64,000 nucleotides of DNA from Acidimicrobiia bacterium (lineage in GTDB: Bacteria > Actinomycetota > Acidimicrobiia > Acidimicrobiales > Poriferisodalaceae), in the NCBI GenBank assembly GCA_022820505.1, contig JAJEFK010000012.1, forward strand, positions 1-64,000, read 5' to 3'. Every line of letters starts with the position of its first letter. Within the stretch, counting starts at the first letter, position 1. The translations under genes were made by a program, and so were the position numbers. Shown in pieces: positions 34,486-43,836 of the stretch. The notes under the pieces were generated by a model that was not told the origin of the DNA, did not search any database, and saw nothing but the letters and a program-made list of their open reading frames with translations.

Positions 34486-35598
34486 ATGGACTACCGCTGG
34501 CCCCAGGAGCTGACTGATCTGGCCGACGAAGCAGCCGGGTGGGTGCGCGAGGCGACCTCCGACTTGTTCACGATCGACGACAGCTGGCTGGTGGGTTACT
34601 CCGAGGAGTTCACGCTGCGTCTGGGCGAGCGCGGCTGGATCGGGATGTGCTGGCCCGTCGAGGCCGGAGGCGACGGGCGGCCCGAAGTCGAGCGGTTCGT
34701 GGTGACCGAGCAGCTGCTGCTCGGGGGTGCTCCGATGGCCAGCTCGTTCTTCCCGGATCGCCAGATCGGGCCGGTGCTGCTCACCTACGGCACGCCCGAG
34801 CAGCAGGCCCGGTTCCTGCCCGAGATGCGCGCCGGTCGATCCCGCTGGTGCATCGGCATGTCGGAGCCCGATGCGGGCTCGGACGTGGCTGCGATCGGCA
34901 CGACGGCGGTGCGAGACGGCGACCGCTTCATCGTGAACGGCCAGAAGATCTGGACGAGCGGGGCCGCTACGGCGAACTGGTGCTACCTGATCTGCCGCAC
35001 CGATCCCGAGGCCCCGCCGCACAAGGGCATGAGCGAGCTGGTCGTGTCGATGGACACCCCGGGCATCGAGGTGCGGCCGATACGCGACGCGTCGGGCGAC
35101 GCCCACTTCAACGAGGTGTACTTCGACGACGTGGCAGTGCCAGCCGAGCACCTGGTGGGCGAGCTCAACAACAGCTTCTCCCAGACCATGCGCCAGCTCG
35201 AGCACGAGCGGGGCGGCATCGACCGGCTGGCTTCGAACCAGCGCCTGTACCTCGACATGAAGGACCGAGCCGACACCTCAGACCCGCTCATTCGCCAGCG
35301 AATGGCCCGTATCGAGACCGGCTACCGGATCGGCCGCGACATGGTGCTGCGCAACGTGCTGCGCCAGACGCCGTTCCCCCAGTACTCGGCGGTGACCAAG
35401 ACGTGGTGCACCGAGTTCGAGCAGGAGGTCTCCCGTTTCGTGGGCGACGTGGCGGGCGCCGAGACGATGCTGGCCAACCGGGTGTCGCGCAACGTGGTTT
35501 ATGCGCCCGCCTACACGATCATGGGCGGCACCACGCAGATCCTGCGCAACATCATCGGCGAGCGGATCCTGCGGCTGCCCCGCGAACCTCGCGGCTGA
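34486..35598 (+). CDS. Acyl-CoA dehydrogenase
   Basis: 370 residues. The FAD/substrate motif MSEPDAGSDVAAIGT (about 125) and the C-terminal YTIMGGTTQILRNIIGERILRLPR are typical of the family. It has a mycobacterial FadE-like layout with a C-terminal helical domain. It oxidises an acyl-CoA at the alpha-beta position, passing electrons to ETF. Chain length or a steroid-type substrate cannot be assigned. It is monocistronic with its own leaderless promoter. Confidence 0.92.
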   Translation: MDYRWPQELTDLADEAAGWVREATSDLFTIDDSWLVGYSEEFTLRLGERGWIGMCWPVEAGGDGRPEVERFVVTEQLLLGGAPMASSFFPDRQIGPVLLTYGTPEQQARFLPEMRAGRSRWCIGMSEPDAGSDVAAIGTTAVRDGDRFIVNGQKIWTSGAATANWCYLICRTDPEAPPHKGMSELVVSMDTPGIEVRPIRDASGDAHFNEVYFDDVAVPAEHLVGELNNSFSQTMRQLEHERGGIDRLASNQRLYLDMKDRADTSDPLIRQRMARIETGYRIGRDMVLRNVLRQTPFPQYSAVTKTWCTEFEQEVSRFVGDVAGAETMLANRVSRNVVYAPAYTIMGGTTQILRNIIGERILRLPREPRG

Positions 35599-35600
35599 CG

Positions 35601-35623
35601 GCGCAGGCCCTGGGGGCCAGCGC
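35601..35623. terminator. GC-rich hairpin between convergent genes
   Basis: A symmetric stem (GCGC-A-GGCCC / GGGCC-A-GCGC with loop TGG) lies 3 nt past the acyl-CoA dehydrogenase stop and 6 nt past the stop of the convergent hydrolase gene. No U-tract; it could act in both directions. Confidence 0.45.
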
Positions 35624-35628
35624 TGCGG

Positions 35629-36504
35629 CTAGGGGGCGAAGATCCAGCTGTTGGGCTGGTCGGTTGTCTCGATGTGGCCTGCGGTGCGGCCGGCGAAGTG
35701 GGTGCCGATCACCAGCCGGCCGTCAGACCAGCGTGGGAACGCCTCGAGGCGCGTGGCGGTGGAGGCGCCGTCGGCGGCGTAGTCGGCGCTGGATGCCATG
35801 TCGGGGCGAGCGAACTGCAGCGGGTGGTGGATCATGTCGCCGGTGATCACGGCTCGCTCGCCCGCCGATTCGATGATCACGCTGACGTGGCCGGGGGTGT
35901 GGCCGGGGGTGGATTCGAACCAGACCTCGTCGTTGATGCGATGGTCAGGGCTGACGAGGTCGGCGAGTCCGGCGTCCATGATGGGCTGCACCGAATCCTC
36001 GAAGACCGGCCCGTAGTCCTGCGGCTCGGCACGCCAGTAGTCGTACTCGGCTTGCACGAACAGGTACCGAGCGTTGGGGAATGTGGGCTCCCAGTTGCCG
36101 TCGACGAGGCGGGTGTTCCAGCCCACATGATCGACGTGAAGGTGCGTGCACACCACGAAATCGATCGTCTCGGGCGCGAATCCTGCCGCTTCGAGGTCTG
36201 TCATGAACGGGGTGGAGAGCTGCTCGAACGGGGGCGCGCCCGGGCGTGACTTGTCATTGCCGACACAGGTGTCCACGATGATTCGCAATCCCGCCGACTC
36301 GATGACCACCGAATGCATGGACAGGCGCATACGGCCGTCGTCGGTGACGAAGTCGGGTCGCAGCCAGTCGTAGTCGTCGATGACGTCTTCGGCGCCCGGC
36401 AGCAAGATGCCGAACGGCCAGTGCACTTCGAGCTCTGCAATGCGCGTGAGCTGAGCATCGCCCACGGTCCACGCGATCGGGGTGGACTTGTCGACGGTCG
36501 GCAT
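35629..36504 (-). CDS. Metallo-beta-lactamase-fold hydrolase
   Basis: 291 residues from ATG 36504, which has GAGGAG about 8 nt upstream and is preferred over 36531. The metal motif HLHVDHVG is at about 121, with further ligands in STPGHTPGHVSV (about 194), the bridging Asp in AVITGDMIHHP, and a late His (GTHFAGRTAGHIE). It resembles lactonase/alkylsulfatase-like N-acyl homoserine lactonase relatives in this superfamily. The substrate is unknown. No signal peptide. Confidence 0.88.
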   Translation of the reverse strand: MPTVDKSTPIAWTVGDAQLTRIAELEVHWPFGILLPGAEDVIDDYDWLRPDFVTDDGRMRLSMHSVVIESAGLRIIVDTCVGNDKSRPGAPPFEQLSTPFMTDLEAAGFAPETIDFVVCTHLHVDHVGWNTRLVDGNWEPTFPNARYLFVQAEYDYWRAEPQDYGPVFEDSVQPIMDAGLADLVSPDHRINDEVWFESTPGHTPGHVSVIIESAGERAVITGDMIHHPLQFARPDMASSADYAADGASTATRLEAFPRWSDGRLVIGTHFAGRTAGHIETTDQPNSWIFAP

Positions 36505-36621
36505 CGTCGGCTCTCCTCGTTCCGGTTTCACCAGCGCGGCGCTGATCGCGGTTGCGACGTTGCGGAGCGCCTGCGACGCGCCACACTATTGCCGCCTTGC
36601 CGACCGCTGCTGTGCCGAGCC

Positions 36622-37065
36622 ATGAACCAACCCGACCGACATACGCCTGATCCCGGCGATCCGACCCGCGGCGAGCGGTTCCGCGAAGCCGCCATCGCGG
36701 CCGAGCTGGAGACAGGCGAGCGCGAGCCGACCCGTCAGAAGGCGTGGCGCAGTTCGATGCTCCGGATGGTCCGGATGGGCTTCGGGTTCAGCGTGGTGGT
36801 GCTCGGCGTCATCATGATGCCGCTGCCCGGCCCGGGGATGCTGGTGGTGGCCGTGGGCTTGGCGATCCTGGCTCGGGACGCAGCGTGGGCCGACCGGTTG
36901 CTGGGCAAGGTGCGGGAACGCCTGCCGTCTGATGCCGATGGCAAGTTGCCCCGCTCGACCATCGCCACCATGGTGCTGCTCGCCGCAGCGGGCATCGCCG
37001 CCTCGATCTGGTTCACCGTCGGCGATATCAACCCGCTCGACGTGATCCTGTTCTGGCGCAACTGA
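36622..37065 (+). CDS. PGPGW-family membrane protein
   Basis: 147 residues from ATG 36622. Two hydrophobic stretches (about 50-90 and 113-133) flank the conserved MMPLPGPGMLVVAVGLAILARDAAWADRLL core of the putative transmembrane PGPGW family (TIGR02611-like). Function unknown. It ends 19 bp from the convergent fumarase gene. Confidence 0.8.
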   Translation: MNQPDRHTPDPGDPTRGERFREAAIAAELETGEREPTRQKAWRSSMLRMVRMGFGFSVVVLGVIMMPLPGPGMLVVAVGLAILARDAAWADRLLGKVRERLPSDADGKLPRSTIATMVLLAAAGIAASIWFTVGDINPLDVILFWRN

Positions 37066-37084
37066 GGGCAAGGCCCTCAGTTCC

Positions 37085-38767
37085 TTATGTCGCGAGCGGG
37101 GGCGAAGCCCCTTCGCTCGCAGAAATCAGCACGGGGGTGGAGACTTCGCTGAAGAAGTCGTTGCCCTTGTCGTCCACCACGATGAAGGCCGGGAAGTCCT
37201 CCACCTCGATCTGCCAGACCGCTTCCATGCCGAGCTCGGGGTACTCGAGCACTTCGACCTTGCGGATCGAGTCCTTGGCCAGCCGCGCGGCCGGGCCGCC
37301 GATGGAGCCCAGGTAGAAGCCGCCGTAGCGAGCGCACGCCTCGATGACCTGGCGAGACCGGTTGCCCTTGGCCAGCATGACGAGGCTCCCGCCCGCGGCC
37401 TGGAACTCCTCCACGTAGGAATCCATGCGGCCCGCAGTCGTGGGGCCGAACGAGCCCGAGGCGTAACCCTCGGGCGTCTTGGCCGGGCCGGCGTAATAGA
37501 CCGGGCGCTCGAGCAGGTAGTCGGGCAGCCCGTCGCCGGCGTCGAGGCGTTCTTTGAGCTTGGCGTGAGCGATGTCGCGGGCCACCACCAGCGTGCCGGT
37601 GAGTGACAACCGTGTCTTGACGGGGTGCTGGGTGAGCTGGTTGCGGATGGCGTCCATCGGCTGGTCCAGATCGATCGGCACCACCCCGGATGACAGCTCC
37701 CGTTCCTCCGTCTCGGGAAGGAACCGGGCGGGGTCGGTTTCGAGCTGTTCGAGGAAGACGCCGTCGGCGGTGATGCGTCCGAGTGCCTGGCGGTCGGCCG
37801 AGCACGAGACAGCGATGCCAACGGGGCAGCTCGCCCCATGACGGGGCAGGCGCACTACCCGCACGTCGTGGCAGAAGTACTTGCCGCCGAACTGCGCGCC
37901 GATGCCGAACTCGCGGGTGAGCTCGAGGATGCGGCCTTCCCATTCGAGGTCGCGGAAGCCGTGGCCTGCCTCGCTGCCGGCAGTGGGCAGCGTGTCGAGA
38001 TACTTGGCCGACGCGTACTTGGCCACCTTCACCGCGAACTCGGCCGAGGTGCCGCCGATCACCACCGCCAGGTGGTACGGCGGGCAGGCGGACGTGCCCA
38101 GCGTGCGCAGCTTCTCGTCGAGGAACCGGGTGAGGCTGTCGGGGTTGAGCAGGGCCTTGGTCTCCTGGAACAGGAAGCTCTTGTTGGCCGAGCCGCCTCC
38201 TTTGGCCATGAAGACCAGCTCGTACTCGTCGCCCGGCGAGGCGTAGATCTCGATCTGGGCGGGCAGGTTGTTGCCGGTGTTGCGCTCGGTGAACATGTCG
38301 AGCGGGGCCATCTGCGAGTAGCGCAGGTTCGACGTGAGAAACGTGTCAGCTACTCCCTGGGAGATGGCTGCGGCGTCGTCGAAGTCGGGCTCCTCATCGG
38401 TGCCGGTGAGCACCCGCTCGCCCTTGTGGCCCCAGATGATCGCCGTGCCGGTGTCCTGGCAGCTCGGTAGCACTCCCCCGGCGGCGATGTTGGCGTTCTT
38501 GAGCAATTCGAGGGCGACGAACCGGTCGTTGGCCGAAGCTTCGGGATCGTCCAGGATCGCAGCGATCGAGGCCAGGTGACCGGTGCGGAACAGGTGCGAG
38601 ATATCTCGCATGGCCTCGGCCGCGAGCAGCCGCAGCGCCTCGGGCTCGACCTGCAGGAAGCGCCGTCCCGCGGCGGTGACGGTCGAGACATAGTCGGACG
38701 TGAGGTGCCGGTAGGTCACATCGGCGGGTCCGGTGGGAAGCAACTCCACGTGGGTGTAGGTGCTCAT
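37085..38767 (-). CDS. fumA: Fumarate hydratase, class I
   Basis: 560 residues, the size of FumA/B-type single-chain class I fumarases. The alpha-type part has the iron-sulfur Cys in [11 protein letters not shown] (about 104), [12 protein letters not shown] (about 238) and [14 protein letters not shown] (about 323). The beta-type part has [14 protein letters not shown] and [15 protein letters not shown] (about 440). It is an oxygen-sensitive [4Fe-4S] enzyme interconverting fumarate and malate. A TAGCAT -10 box lies 6 nt before the ATG. Confidence 0.95.
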   Translation of the reverse strand: MSTYTHVELLPTGPADVTYRHLTSDYVSTVTAAGRRFLQVEPEALRLLAAEAMRDISHLFRTGHLASIAAILDDPEASANDRFVALELLKNANIAAGGVLPSCQDTGTAIIWGHKGERVLTGTDEEPDFDDAAAISQGVADTFLTSNLRYSQMAPLDMFTERNTGNNLPAQIEIYASPGDEYELVFMAKGGGSANKSFLFQETKALLNPDSLTRFLDEKLRTLGTSACPPYHLAVVIGGTSAEFAVKVAKYASAKYLDTLPTAGSEAGHGFRDLEWEGRILELTREFGIGAQFGGKYFCHDVRVVRLPRHGASCPVGIAVSCSADRQALGRITADGVFLEQLETDPARFLPETEERELSSGVVPIDLDQPMDAIRNQLTQHPVKTRLSLTGTLVVARDIAHAKLKERLDAGDGLPDYLLERPVYYAGPAKTPEGYASGSFGPTTAGRMDSYVEEFQAAGGSLVMLAKGNRSRQVIEACARYGGFYLGSIGGPAARLAKDSIRKVEVLEYPELGMEAVWQIEVEDFPAFIVVDDKGNDFFSEVSTPVLISASEGASPPLAT

Positions 38768-38773
38768 TGCCTC

Positions 38774-38779
38774 ATGCTA
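38774..38779 (-). promoter_or_regulatory. Leaderless -10 box TAGCAT (minus strand)
   Basis: TAGCAT ends 6 nt before the fumarase ATG at 38767. Confidence 0.5.
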
Positions 38780-38886
38780 CGGACGCTTGCCCGTCGGCGA
38801 ACTGACCGGGCCGCCGCGCACGGCCGGATTGCGGCGCTTTTGGGCGGTGTCGGCGCGCCACCGGATCCCGCGGCGAGAATGACGCC

Positions 38887-39276
38887 GTGGCTGGTGTCGA
38901 GTCAATCAATGCGATCACGCTGCGGACCGCCGACATGGCGGCGTCGGTGCGGTTCTACGAGGCACTGGGCTTCCGGCTCAGCTACGGCGGCGATGATGCG
39001 CCGTTCAGCACGCTGCGCAGCGCCGACTGCTTCGTCAACCTGATCGCCGTGGACAACCCTGCGGGGGCCGAGACCGGCTGGGGCCGGGTGATCTTCCATG
39101 TCGACGACGTGGATGCGCTGTATCAGCAAGCGCTCGACGCGGGCCTGACGCCGCAAGCAGCTCCCCGGGACGCCCCCTGGGGCGAGCGCATGTTCCCCAT
39201 CTTCGACCCCGCGGGACACGACCTGAGCTTCGCCAAGCGCATCCGCGCCTACGAGGTGGATCACCCCGAGCTGTGA
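38887..39276 (+). CDS. VOC-family (glyoxalase/dioxygenase fold) protein
   Basis: 129 residues from a GTG. It is a single glyoxalase-like beta-alpha-beta module pair: INAITLRTADMAASVRFYEALGFRLSY, then VIFHVDDVDALYQQALDAGL and FPIFDPAGHDLSFAKRI. His/Glu metal positions are only partly kept (a His in IFHV, none obvious in the first strand), so a non-enzymatic or binding role (as in bleomycin-resistance-like proteins) is possible. Confidence 0.8.
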   Translation: MAGVESINAITLRTADMAASVRFYEALGFRLSYGGDDAPFSTLRSADCFVNLIAVDNPAGAETGWGRVIFHVDDVDALYQQALDAGLTPQAAPRDAPWGERMFPIFDPAGHDLSFAKRIRAYEVDHPEL

Positions 39277-39298
39277 TCCCGCCGACACGACGAGCGCG

Positions 39299-39304
39299 TA
39301 CCGT
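39299..39304 (+). promoter_or_regulatory. Leaderless -10 box TACCGT
   Basis: TACCGT ends 6 nt before GTG 39311 of rarA. Confidence 0.45.
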
Positions 39305-39310
39305 CGAGGC

Positions 39311-40687
39311 GTGAGCGAGGGGCTGTTCGAGGCTGCGGGCGCGGAGCGCTTGGCCCGCCAGGCGCCGCTGGCAGCACGGCTGCGGCCCCGGACGCTCGAC
39401 GAGATCGTCGGCCAAGACCATCTGCTCGCTTCTGGTCGGCCGCTGCGGGAGCTGATCGAGGCCGACCGGCTGTCGTCGGTGATCCTGTGGGGGCCTCCCG
39501 GCACCGGCAAGACGACGCTGGCACGTGTCGTCGCTGCGCTGACCGCCAAGGAGTTCTGCGAGCTGTCGGCGGTGAGCGCCACCGTCAAGGACGTGCGTGA
39601 GGTCATTGCCGACGCCCGGCTGCGGCTCGGCGAGCATGGCCGGGGCACGATCCTGTTTCTCGACGAGGTGCACCGCTTCAACAAGGCGCAGCAGGACGCG
39701 CTGCTGCCCGCTGTCGAGGACGGCCTGATCGTGCTGATCGGCGCCACCACCGAGAACCCGCACTTCGAGGTGAACCCGCCGCTGCTGTCGCGCTCGACGC
39801 TGTTCCGGCTGGTGCCGCTCGACGACGCTGCGCTGCGCGCTCTCATCAATCGGGCGTTGGAAGCCGAGGGCGCCCAGGCCGACGCTGACGCCATCGACCA
39901 CATAGCTGCCCGCAGCGGCGGCGACGGGCGCCACGCTCTCACCAGCACCGAGGTGGCGGTGGCGCTCGCCATGCGCCGCCAGGAGGCAGAGGCCCTCGAA
40001 GCCGTCGAGATCAGCGGAGCAGCCCACGCTGCCCCCGACACATCGACTGCAGGCACTCACGTCACGCTGGCCGATGCCGAGCATGCCGTGGATGCCAAGG
40101 CGGTCCGCTATGGCGCCGACGGCCACTACGACACGATCAGCGCGTTCATCAAGTCGCTGCGCGGCTCCGACGCCGACGCCGGGCTGTACTGGCTGGCCCG
40201 CATGCTCGACGCCGGCGAGGACCCTCGCTTCATCGCTCGCCGCATGGTCATCTTGGCCTCAGAGGACATCGGCATGGCCGACAGTTCGGCCCTGCTGGTG
40301 GCCGAAGCTGCCGCCCGGGCGGTCGAGTACGTAGGGCTGCCGGAGGCCCAGCTCAACCTGGCCCACGCTGTGGTACGCCTCGCCACCGCCCCCAAATCGA
40401 ACCGGGTCACGGTCGCGCTCAGCCGGGCCAAGGCCGACGCTCGTACCGCCGGCGCCGGTGAGGTGCCGATCCACCTGCGAGACGCCCACTACCAGGGCGC
40501 CGCGTCGCTTGGCCACGGCGAGGGATACGTGTACCCGCATGACGACCCGAGCGGCTGGGTTTCCCAGCAGCACCGGCCCGACGAGGTGGCCGGCAACGTC
40601 TACTGGGAACCGTCGGAGCACGGCCGCGAACGCGACCTGCGCCCCGCAGCGCCCGCCGAGCAATCCAGCGAACCAGCCGCCGACTGA
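39311..40687 (+). CDS. rarA: RarA/MgsA replication-associated AAA+ ATPase
   Basis: 458 residues. The N-terminal LAARLRPRTLDEIVGQDHLLASGRPLRELI is diagnostic of the RarA/WRNIP1 family. Walker A is GPPGTGKTT (about 61), Walker B ILFLDEVHRFNKAQQDALL (about 115), sensor 1 IGATTENPHFEVN. The C-terminal tetramerisation part includes DGHYDTISAFIKSLRGSDADAGLYWLARML and EDIGMAD. It acts at stalled replication forks. The phytanoyl-CoA dioxygenase-like gene follows 16 bp later. Confidence 0.95.
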   Translation: MSEGLFEAAGAERLARQAPLAARLRPRTLDEIVGQDHLLASGRPLRELIEADRLSSVILWGPPGTGKTTLARVVAALTAKEFCELSAVSATVKDVREVIADARLRLGEHGRGTILFLDEVHRFNKAQQDALLPAVEDGLIVLIGATTENPHFEVNPPLLSRSTLFRLVPLDDAALRALINRALEAEGAQADADAIDHIAARSGGDGRHALTSTEVAVALAMRRQEAEALEAVEISGAAHAAPDTSTAGTHVTLADAEHAVDAKAVRYGADGHYDTISAFIKSLRGSDADAGLYWLARMLDAGEDPRFIARRMVILASEDIGMADSSALLVAEAAARAVEYVGLPEAQLNLAHAVVRLATAPKSNRVTVALSRAKADARTAGAGEVPIHLRDAHYQGAASLGHGEGYVYPHDDPSGWVSQQHRPDEVAGNVYWEPSEHGRERDLRPAAPAEQSSEPAAD

Positions 40688-40703
40688 CAACAATGGGGGC
40701 ACT

Positions 40704-41882
40704 ATGAGCGCGAATGCAGCAACGCTGGGACTCGCCGAGGTGCCCATCGTCGAGTACGGCGATGTCGAAGACGACATGGTCGCCTACCGGGCAGCCGGCA
40801 CCGAGCGGGCGATGCAGCTCGCCAACCGTGGACCGATCCGCTTCACCGACAGCGGCGATCTGCATCCCGAGATCGCCGAGGCCTACTCGCGCTGCGGTTT
40901 CTACGTCTTCACGGGCGTGCTCGGCCCTGACGAGCTGGCCGACATCGAGGCTGACGTCATCGATCTGCTCGACCGCTGCCCCACCGGCCCCGACTCCGAC
41001 ATCGACCGGCATGGCCGCCCGGCGCTCGATGCCGGCCGCACGGGCAAGGCCATCTCGTTCGTTCGCCCGCTGTCGGATCCCTATGGCGGCACCGATGTCG
41101 CCCACGGGCGCCATCCGTTCAAGATGTTCGAGCCCGCAGCCCCCGACGGCGCGCCGGAATGGGTGGCACAGGTCATCAGCGGTTCGCTGCAGTACTCCGA
41201 CGCTTGCCTGCGGGTGTATGCGCACCCCGGCCTGCTGGGCGTCGCGCAAGCGCTCAATGGCCCCGATTTCACTCCATTCAACGAGGTGGTGTGGATCAAG
41301 CACCCAGGGCTCGGCGGCTCGGTGGCGTGGCACCAGGACGGCTGGACGCACTGGGACCATCCTGAGCTCGACGAGGGCACGCACGGTTTCAACTTCATGG
41401 CCCAGCTCTACGGCTGCGACGCCACCAACGGCCTGTGGGTGGTTCCCGGCTCGCACCGCATGGGCAAGGTGGACATCAAGGCGATGTGCCAGGAGGCGGG
41501 CTCAGACCGGCTGCCCGATGCGGTGCCGCTCATCTGCGAACCCGGCGATGTCGCGATCACCAGCCGCCAGGCCATCCATGGCTCGTTCGCGAACACATCC
41601 GAGCGTCCGCGGGTCACGATCAACTTCGGCTTCCACCGGCGTCGCTCGGTGCTGGGCGTGCGCAGCGGCGGCGTCCACAACCCGATCTCGCTGTACGACG
41701 AGGCCTACATCGCCGAGCGCTCCCGGGTGATCGGCTGGGCGATCGATGCCCGCGGCAAGCGCTTCGGTGACGAGACGCCGTTCGTGTACCAGCCCAACGT
41801 GGGCCGCGAGCACGAGTTCGTCTGGGACGACGACGCTCGCGAGGCCATCAAGGACTACAACCTCAAAGACCTCGGCATCTAG
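40704..41882 (+). CDS. Phytanoyl-CoA dioxygenase (PhyH)-family protein
   Basis: 392 residues from ATG 40704 with GGGGG upstream. It is a double-stranded beta-helix Fe(II)/2-oxoglutarate dioxygenase: the HxD ligands are in VAWHQDGWTHW (about 214) and the distal His in SRQAIHGSFANTS (about 292), followed by an Arg (ERPRVTINFGFHRR) for 2-oxoglutarate. The family hydroxylates lipids or small metabolites. The substrate is unknown. The stop codon overlaps that of the convergent ABC ATPase gene within CTAG (41879-41882). Confidence 0.88.
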   Translation: MSANAATLGLAEVPIVEYGDVEDDMVAYRAAGTERAMQLANRGPIRFTDSGDLHPEIAEAYSRCGFYVFTGVLGPDELADIEADVIDLLDRCPTGPDSDIDRHGRPALDAGRTGKAISFVRPLSDPYGGTDVAHGRHPFKMFEPAAPDGAPEWVAQVISGSLQYSDACLRVYAHPGLLGVAQALNGPDFTPFNEVVWIKHPGLGGSVAWHQDGWTHWDHPELDEGTHGFNFMAQLYGCDATNGLWVVPGSHRMGKVDIKAMCQEAGSDRLPDAVPLICEPGDVAITSRQAIHGSFANTSERPRVTINFGFHRRRSVLGVRSGGVHNPISLYDEAYIAERSRVIGWAIDARGKRFGDETPFVYQPNVGREHEFVWDDDAREAIKDYNLKDLGI

Positions 41883-42925
41883 GTCTCGAGAGCGAGCACG
41901 GCGCTTGGGCCGATGCGCAGCTCCACGCTGGCCCCCACTGCGGGGCCGTGGGGCGTGATGGCGTTGAGAGTGGTGGCGACCCCGCCGATGTCTGCTTCCA
42001 GCCGCAGCTCGTAACGGTCGCCGCGGAAGCGACGCCGGGCCACTGTGGCCGACAGCTGCGCCGTCACAGCGTCTGCGACGTCCGCGCTGGCGCCGTCGTC
42101 AACCACTACCTCGATGCGGTCGGCCCGCAGCACGAAGCTGTCCGAGCGACCGGCTGCTTGAGCCAGCTCCGGCGGCACTTCGGAGTCGAACACGTTCGTG
42201 TGACCCAGGAATCGGGCCACCTGGGCGGTTCGAGGATCGGTCCACACCTCCTCGGGTGTGCCGATCCGCAATATGCGGCCCGACGCCATCACCGCGATCC
42301 GGTCGGCCAGGGCAAAGGCCTCGTGATGGTCGTGGGTGACGTGCACGGCGGTGACGCCGACCTGGTCGAGCACGGGCCGCAGCTCGTCGATAAGACGTTC
42401 TCGCAACAACCGGTCGAGCGAGCCGAACGGCTCGTCGAGCAGCAGCACTCTGGGTTCGGGCGCAAGTGCCCGTGCCAGCGATACTCGCTGCGCCTCGCCA
42501 CCCGACAGCGTGGCCACGTCGCGGCCCTCGAAGCCCGCCAGGCCCACCAGCGCGAGTACTTCAGCCACTCGCCGGCGCCGTTCCGCAAAGGGCACCCTGG
42601 CCATGCGCAGCCCGAACGCCACGTTGCCCTCGACGTCGAAGTGCGGGAACAGCACCTCGTCCTGGAACATCAGGCCGATGCCGCGCTGGTCGGGGCGCTG
42701 ACCGGTCAGGTCCGTGCCGTCGAGCTCGATCCGGCCGGCGTCCAGCGGCTGCAGCCCCGAGGCGGCCCGCAGCAGCGTGGTCTTGCCGCAGCCCGACGGC
42801 CCCAAAAGCACCACCATCTCGCCGTCGCCGACGGCGAGGTCCACTCCATCCAGCGCCCTCGTGCTGTCGAAGTGAACGTGGGCACCCGTGATCCGCAGCG
42901 TGCCACCGCCTCGCCCATCTGCCAT
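41879..42925 (-). CDS. ABC transporter ATP-binding protein (importer type), orphan
   Basis: 348 residues. Walker A GPSGCGKTT (about 41), Q-loop MFQDEVLFPHFDV, signature LSGGEAQRVSLARALA (about 138), Walker B VLLLDEPFGSLD and H-loop HVTHDHHEA. A C-terminal ~110-residue TOBE-like region follows, as in iron(III), thiamine and polyamine-type importer ATPases. No permease or binding protein gene is adjacent, so the transported compound is unknown. A TAGCGT box lies 7 nt before ATG 42925. Confidence 0.88.
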   Translation of the reverse strand: MADGRGGGTLRITGAHVHFDSTRALDGVDLAVGDGEMVVLLGPSGCGKTTLLRAASGLQPLDAGRIELDGTDLTGQRPDQRGIGLMFQDEVLFPHFDVEGNVAFGLRMARVPFAERRRRVAEVLALVGLAGFEGRDVATLSGGEAQRVSLARALAPEPRVLLLDEPFGSLDRLLRERLIDELRPVLDQVGVTAVHVTHDHHEAFALADRIAVMASGRILRIGTPEEVWTDPRTAQVARFLGHTNVFDSEVPPELAQAAGRSDSFVLRADRIEVVVDDGASADVADAVTAQLSATVARRRFRGDRYELRLEADIGGVATTLNAITPHGPAVGASVELRIGPSAVLALET

Positions 42926-42932
42926 GTGCACG

Positions 42933-42938
42933 ACGCTA
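42933..42938 (-). promoter_or_regulatory. Leaderless -10 box TAGCGT (minus strand)
   Basis: TAGCGT ends 7 nt before the ABC ATPase ATG at 42925. Confidence 0.5.
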
Positions 42939-43009
42939 CGCACTCCCCGACGCCTGCCTAGACAGGTTTCTTGACGCAAACTGATGATTCGCGAAGGGAA
43001 GGTCTGGAA

Positions 43010-43774
43010 GTGACGGAGAGGTTGAGCGGACGGACGGCGTTGGTGACGGGGGCGAGCCGGGGCATCGGCGAGCACTGCGCCCGGGCCTTGGCCCGGGACG
43101 GTGCGCGGGTGGCACTGGCGGCAAGGACCACCGACGATCTGGACCGGATCGCGGCCGAGCTGCCGCACGACCCGGTGGTGATCCAAAGCGATCTTGCCGC
43201 AGCCGGCGCTGGTGCCGATCTGGCTGCCGCCGCTGTTGACACACTCGGCGGGGTCGACATCCTGGTGAACAACGCAGGACGGGGCGAGCTTCGCGAACCC
43301 GGCGGCGACCAGGCAGTGCTGCAGCTCAACTACCTGGCGCCGCTGGAGACCACCCGGGCGCTGGCGCGCCAGATGGGCGAGCGAGGTCACGGCTCGGTGA
43401 TCCACATGTCCTCGATTGCCGGCTCGGTCGGCGTGAGCGAGCTGCCCACCTACGGGGCCACTAAGGCTGCGCTGGATTCGCTCACCCGTTCGCAGGCAGC
43501 CACCTACGGCCGGTTCGGCATCCGGGTGAACGCCGTGGCCCCCGGCCTGATCATCACCGAGATGTGGGCAGCCGGCCGCGAGATCCCCGGTCTCGCCGAC
43601 GGTCTCGAGCGCCACATCGCTCTGGGCCGCTGGGGCGTGCCCGAGGAGATCGCCGACGTGGTCGCCTTCCTCGCCGGCGACGAAGCCCGCTACGTCACCG
43701 GCCAGACCATCACCGTCGACGGCGGCTACCAAGGCGTCACCGCCTGGGCCAACTACCCCGCCCCCAGCTCGTAG
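43010..43774 (+). CDS. Short-chain dehydrogenase/reductase
   Basis: 254 residues from GTG 43010, behind GAAGGGAAGG; the TTG at 42971 gives a poorer start. Classical SDR motifs: TGASRGIG (about 14), NNAG (about 88), and Ser-Tyr-Lys of the active site (MSSIAGS ... YGATK, about 139-160), followed by VAPGLIITEM and a C-terminal VTGQTITVDGGY. NAD(P)-dependent oxidation or reduction of an alcohol/ketone. The substrate is unknown. Confidence 0.88.
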   Translation: MTERLSGRTALVTGASRGIGEHCARALARDGARVALAARTTDDLDRIAAELPHDPVVIQSDLAAAGAGADLAAAAVDTLGGVDILVNNAGRGELREPGGDQAVLQLNYLAPLETTRALARQMGERGHGSVIHMSSIAGSVGVSELPTYGATKAALDSLTRSQAATYGRFGIRVNAVAPGLIITEMWAAGREIPGLADGLERHIALGRWGVPEEIADVVAFLAGDEARYVTGQTITVDGGYQGVTAWANYPAPSS

Positions 43775-43836
43775 CAATCAGCACCAGAATCTGCTGCGAG
43801 TCTGTGCGGCAGCTTCAGGGAAGCACTCGAGAAGCC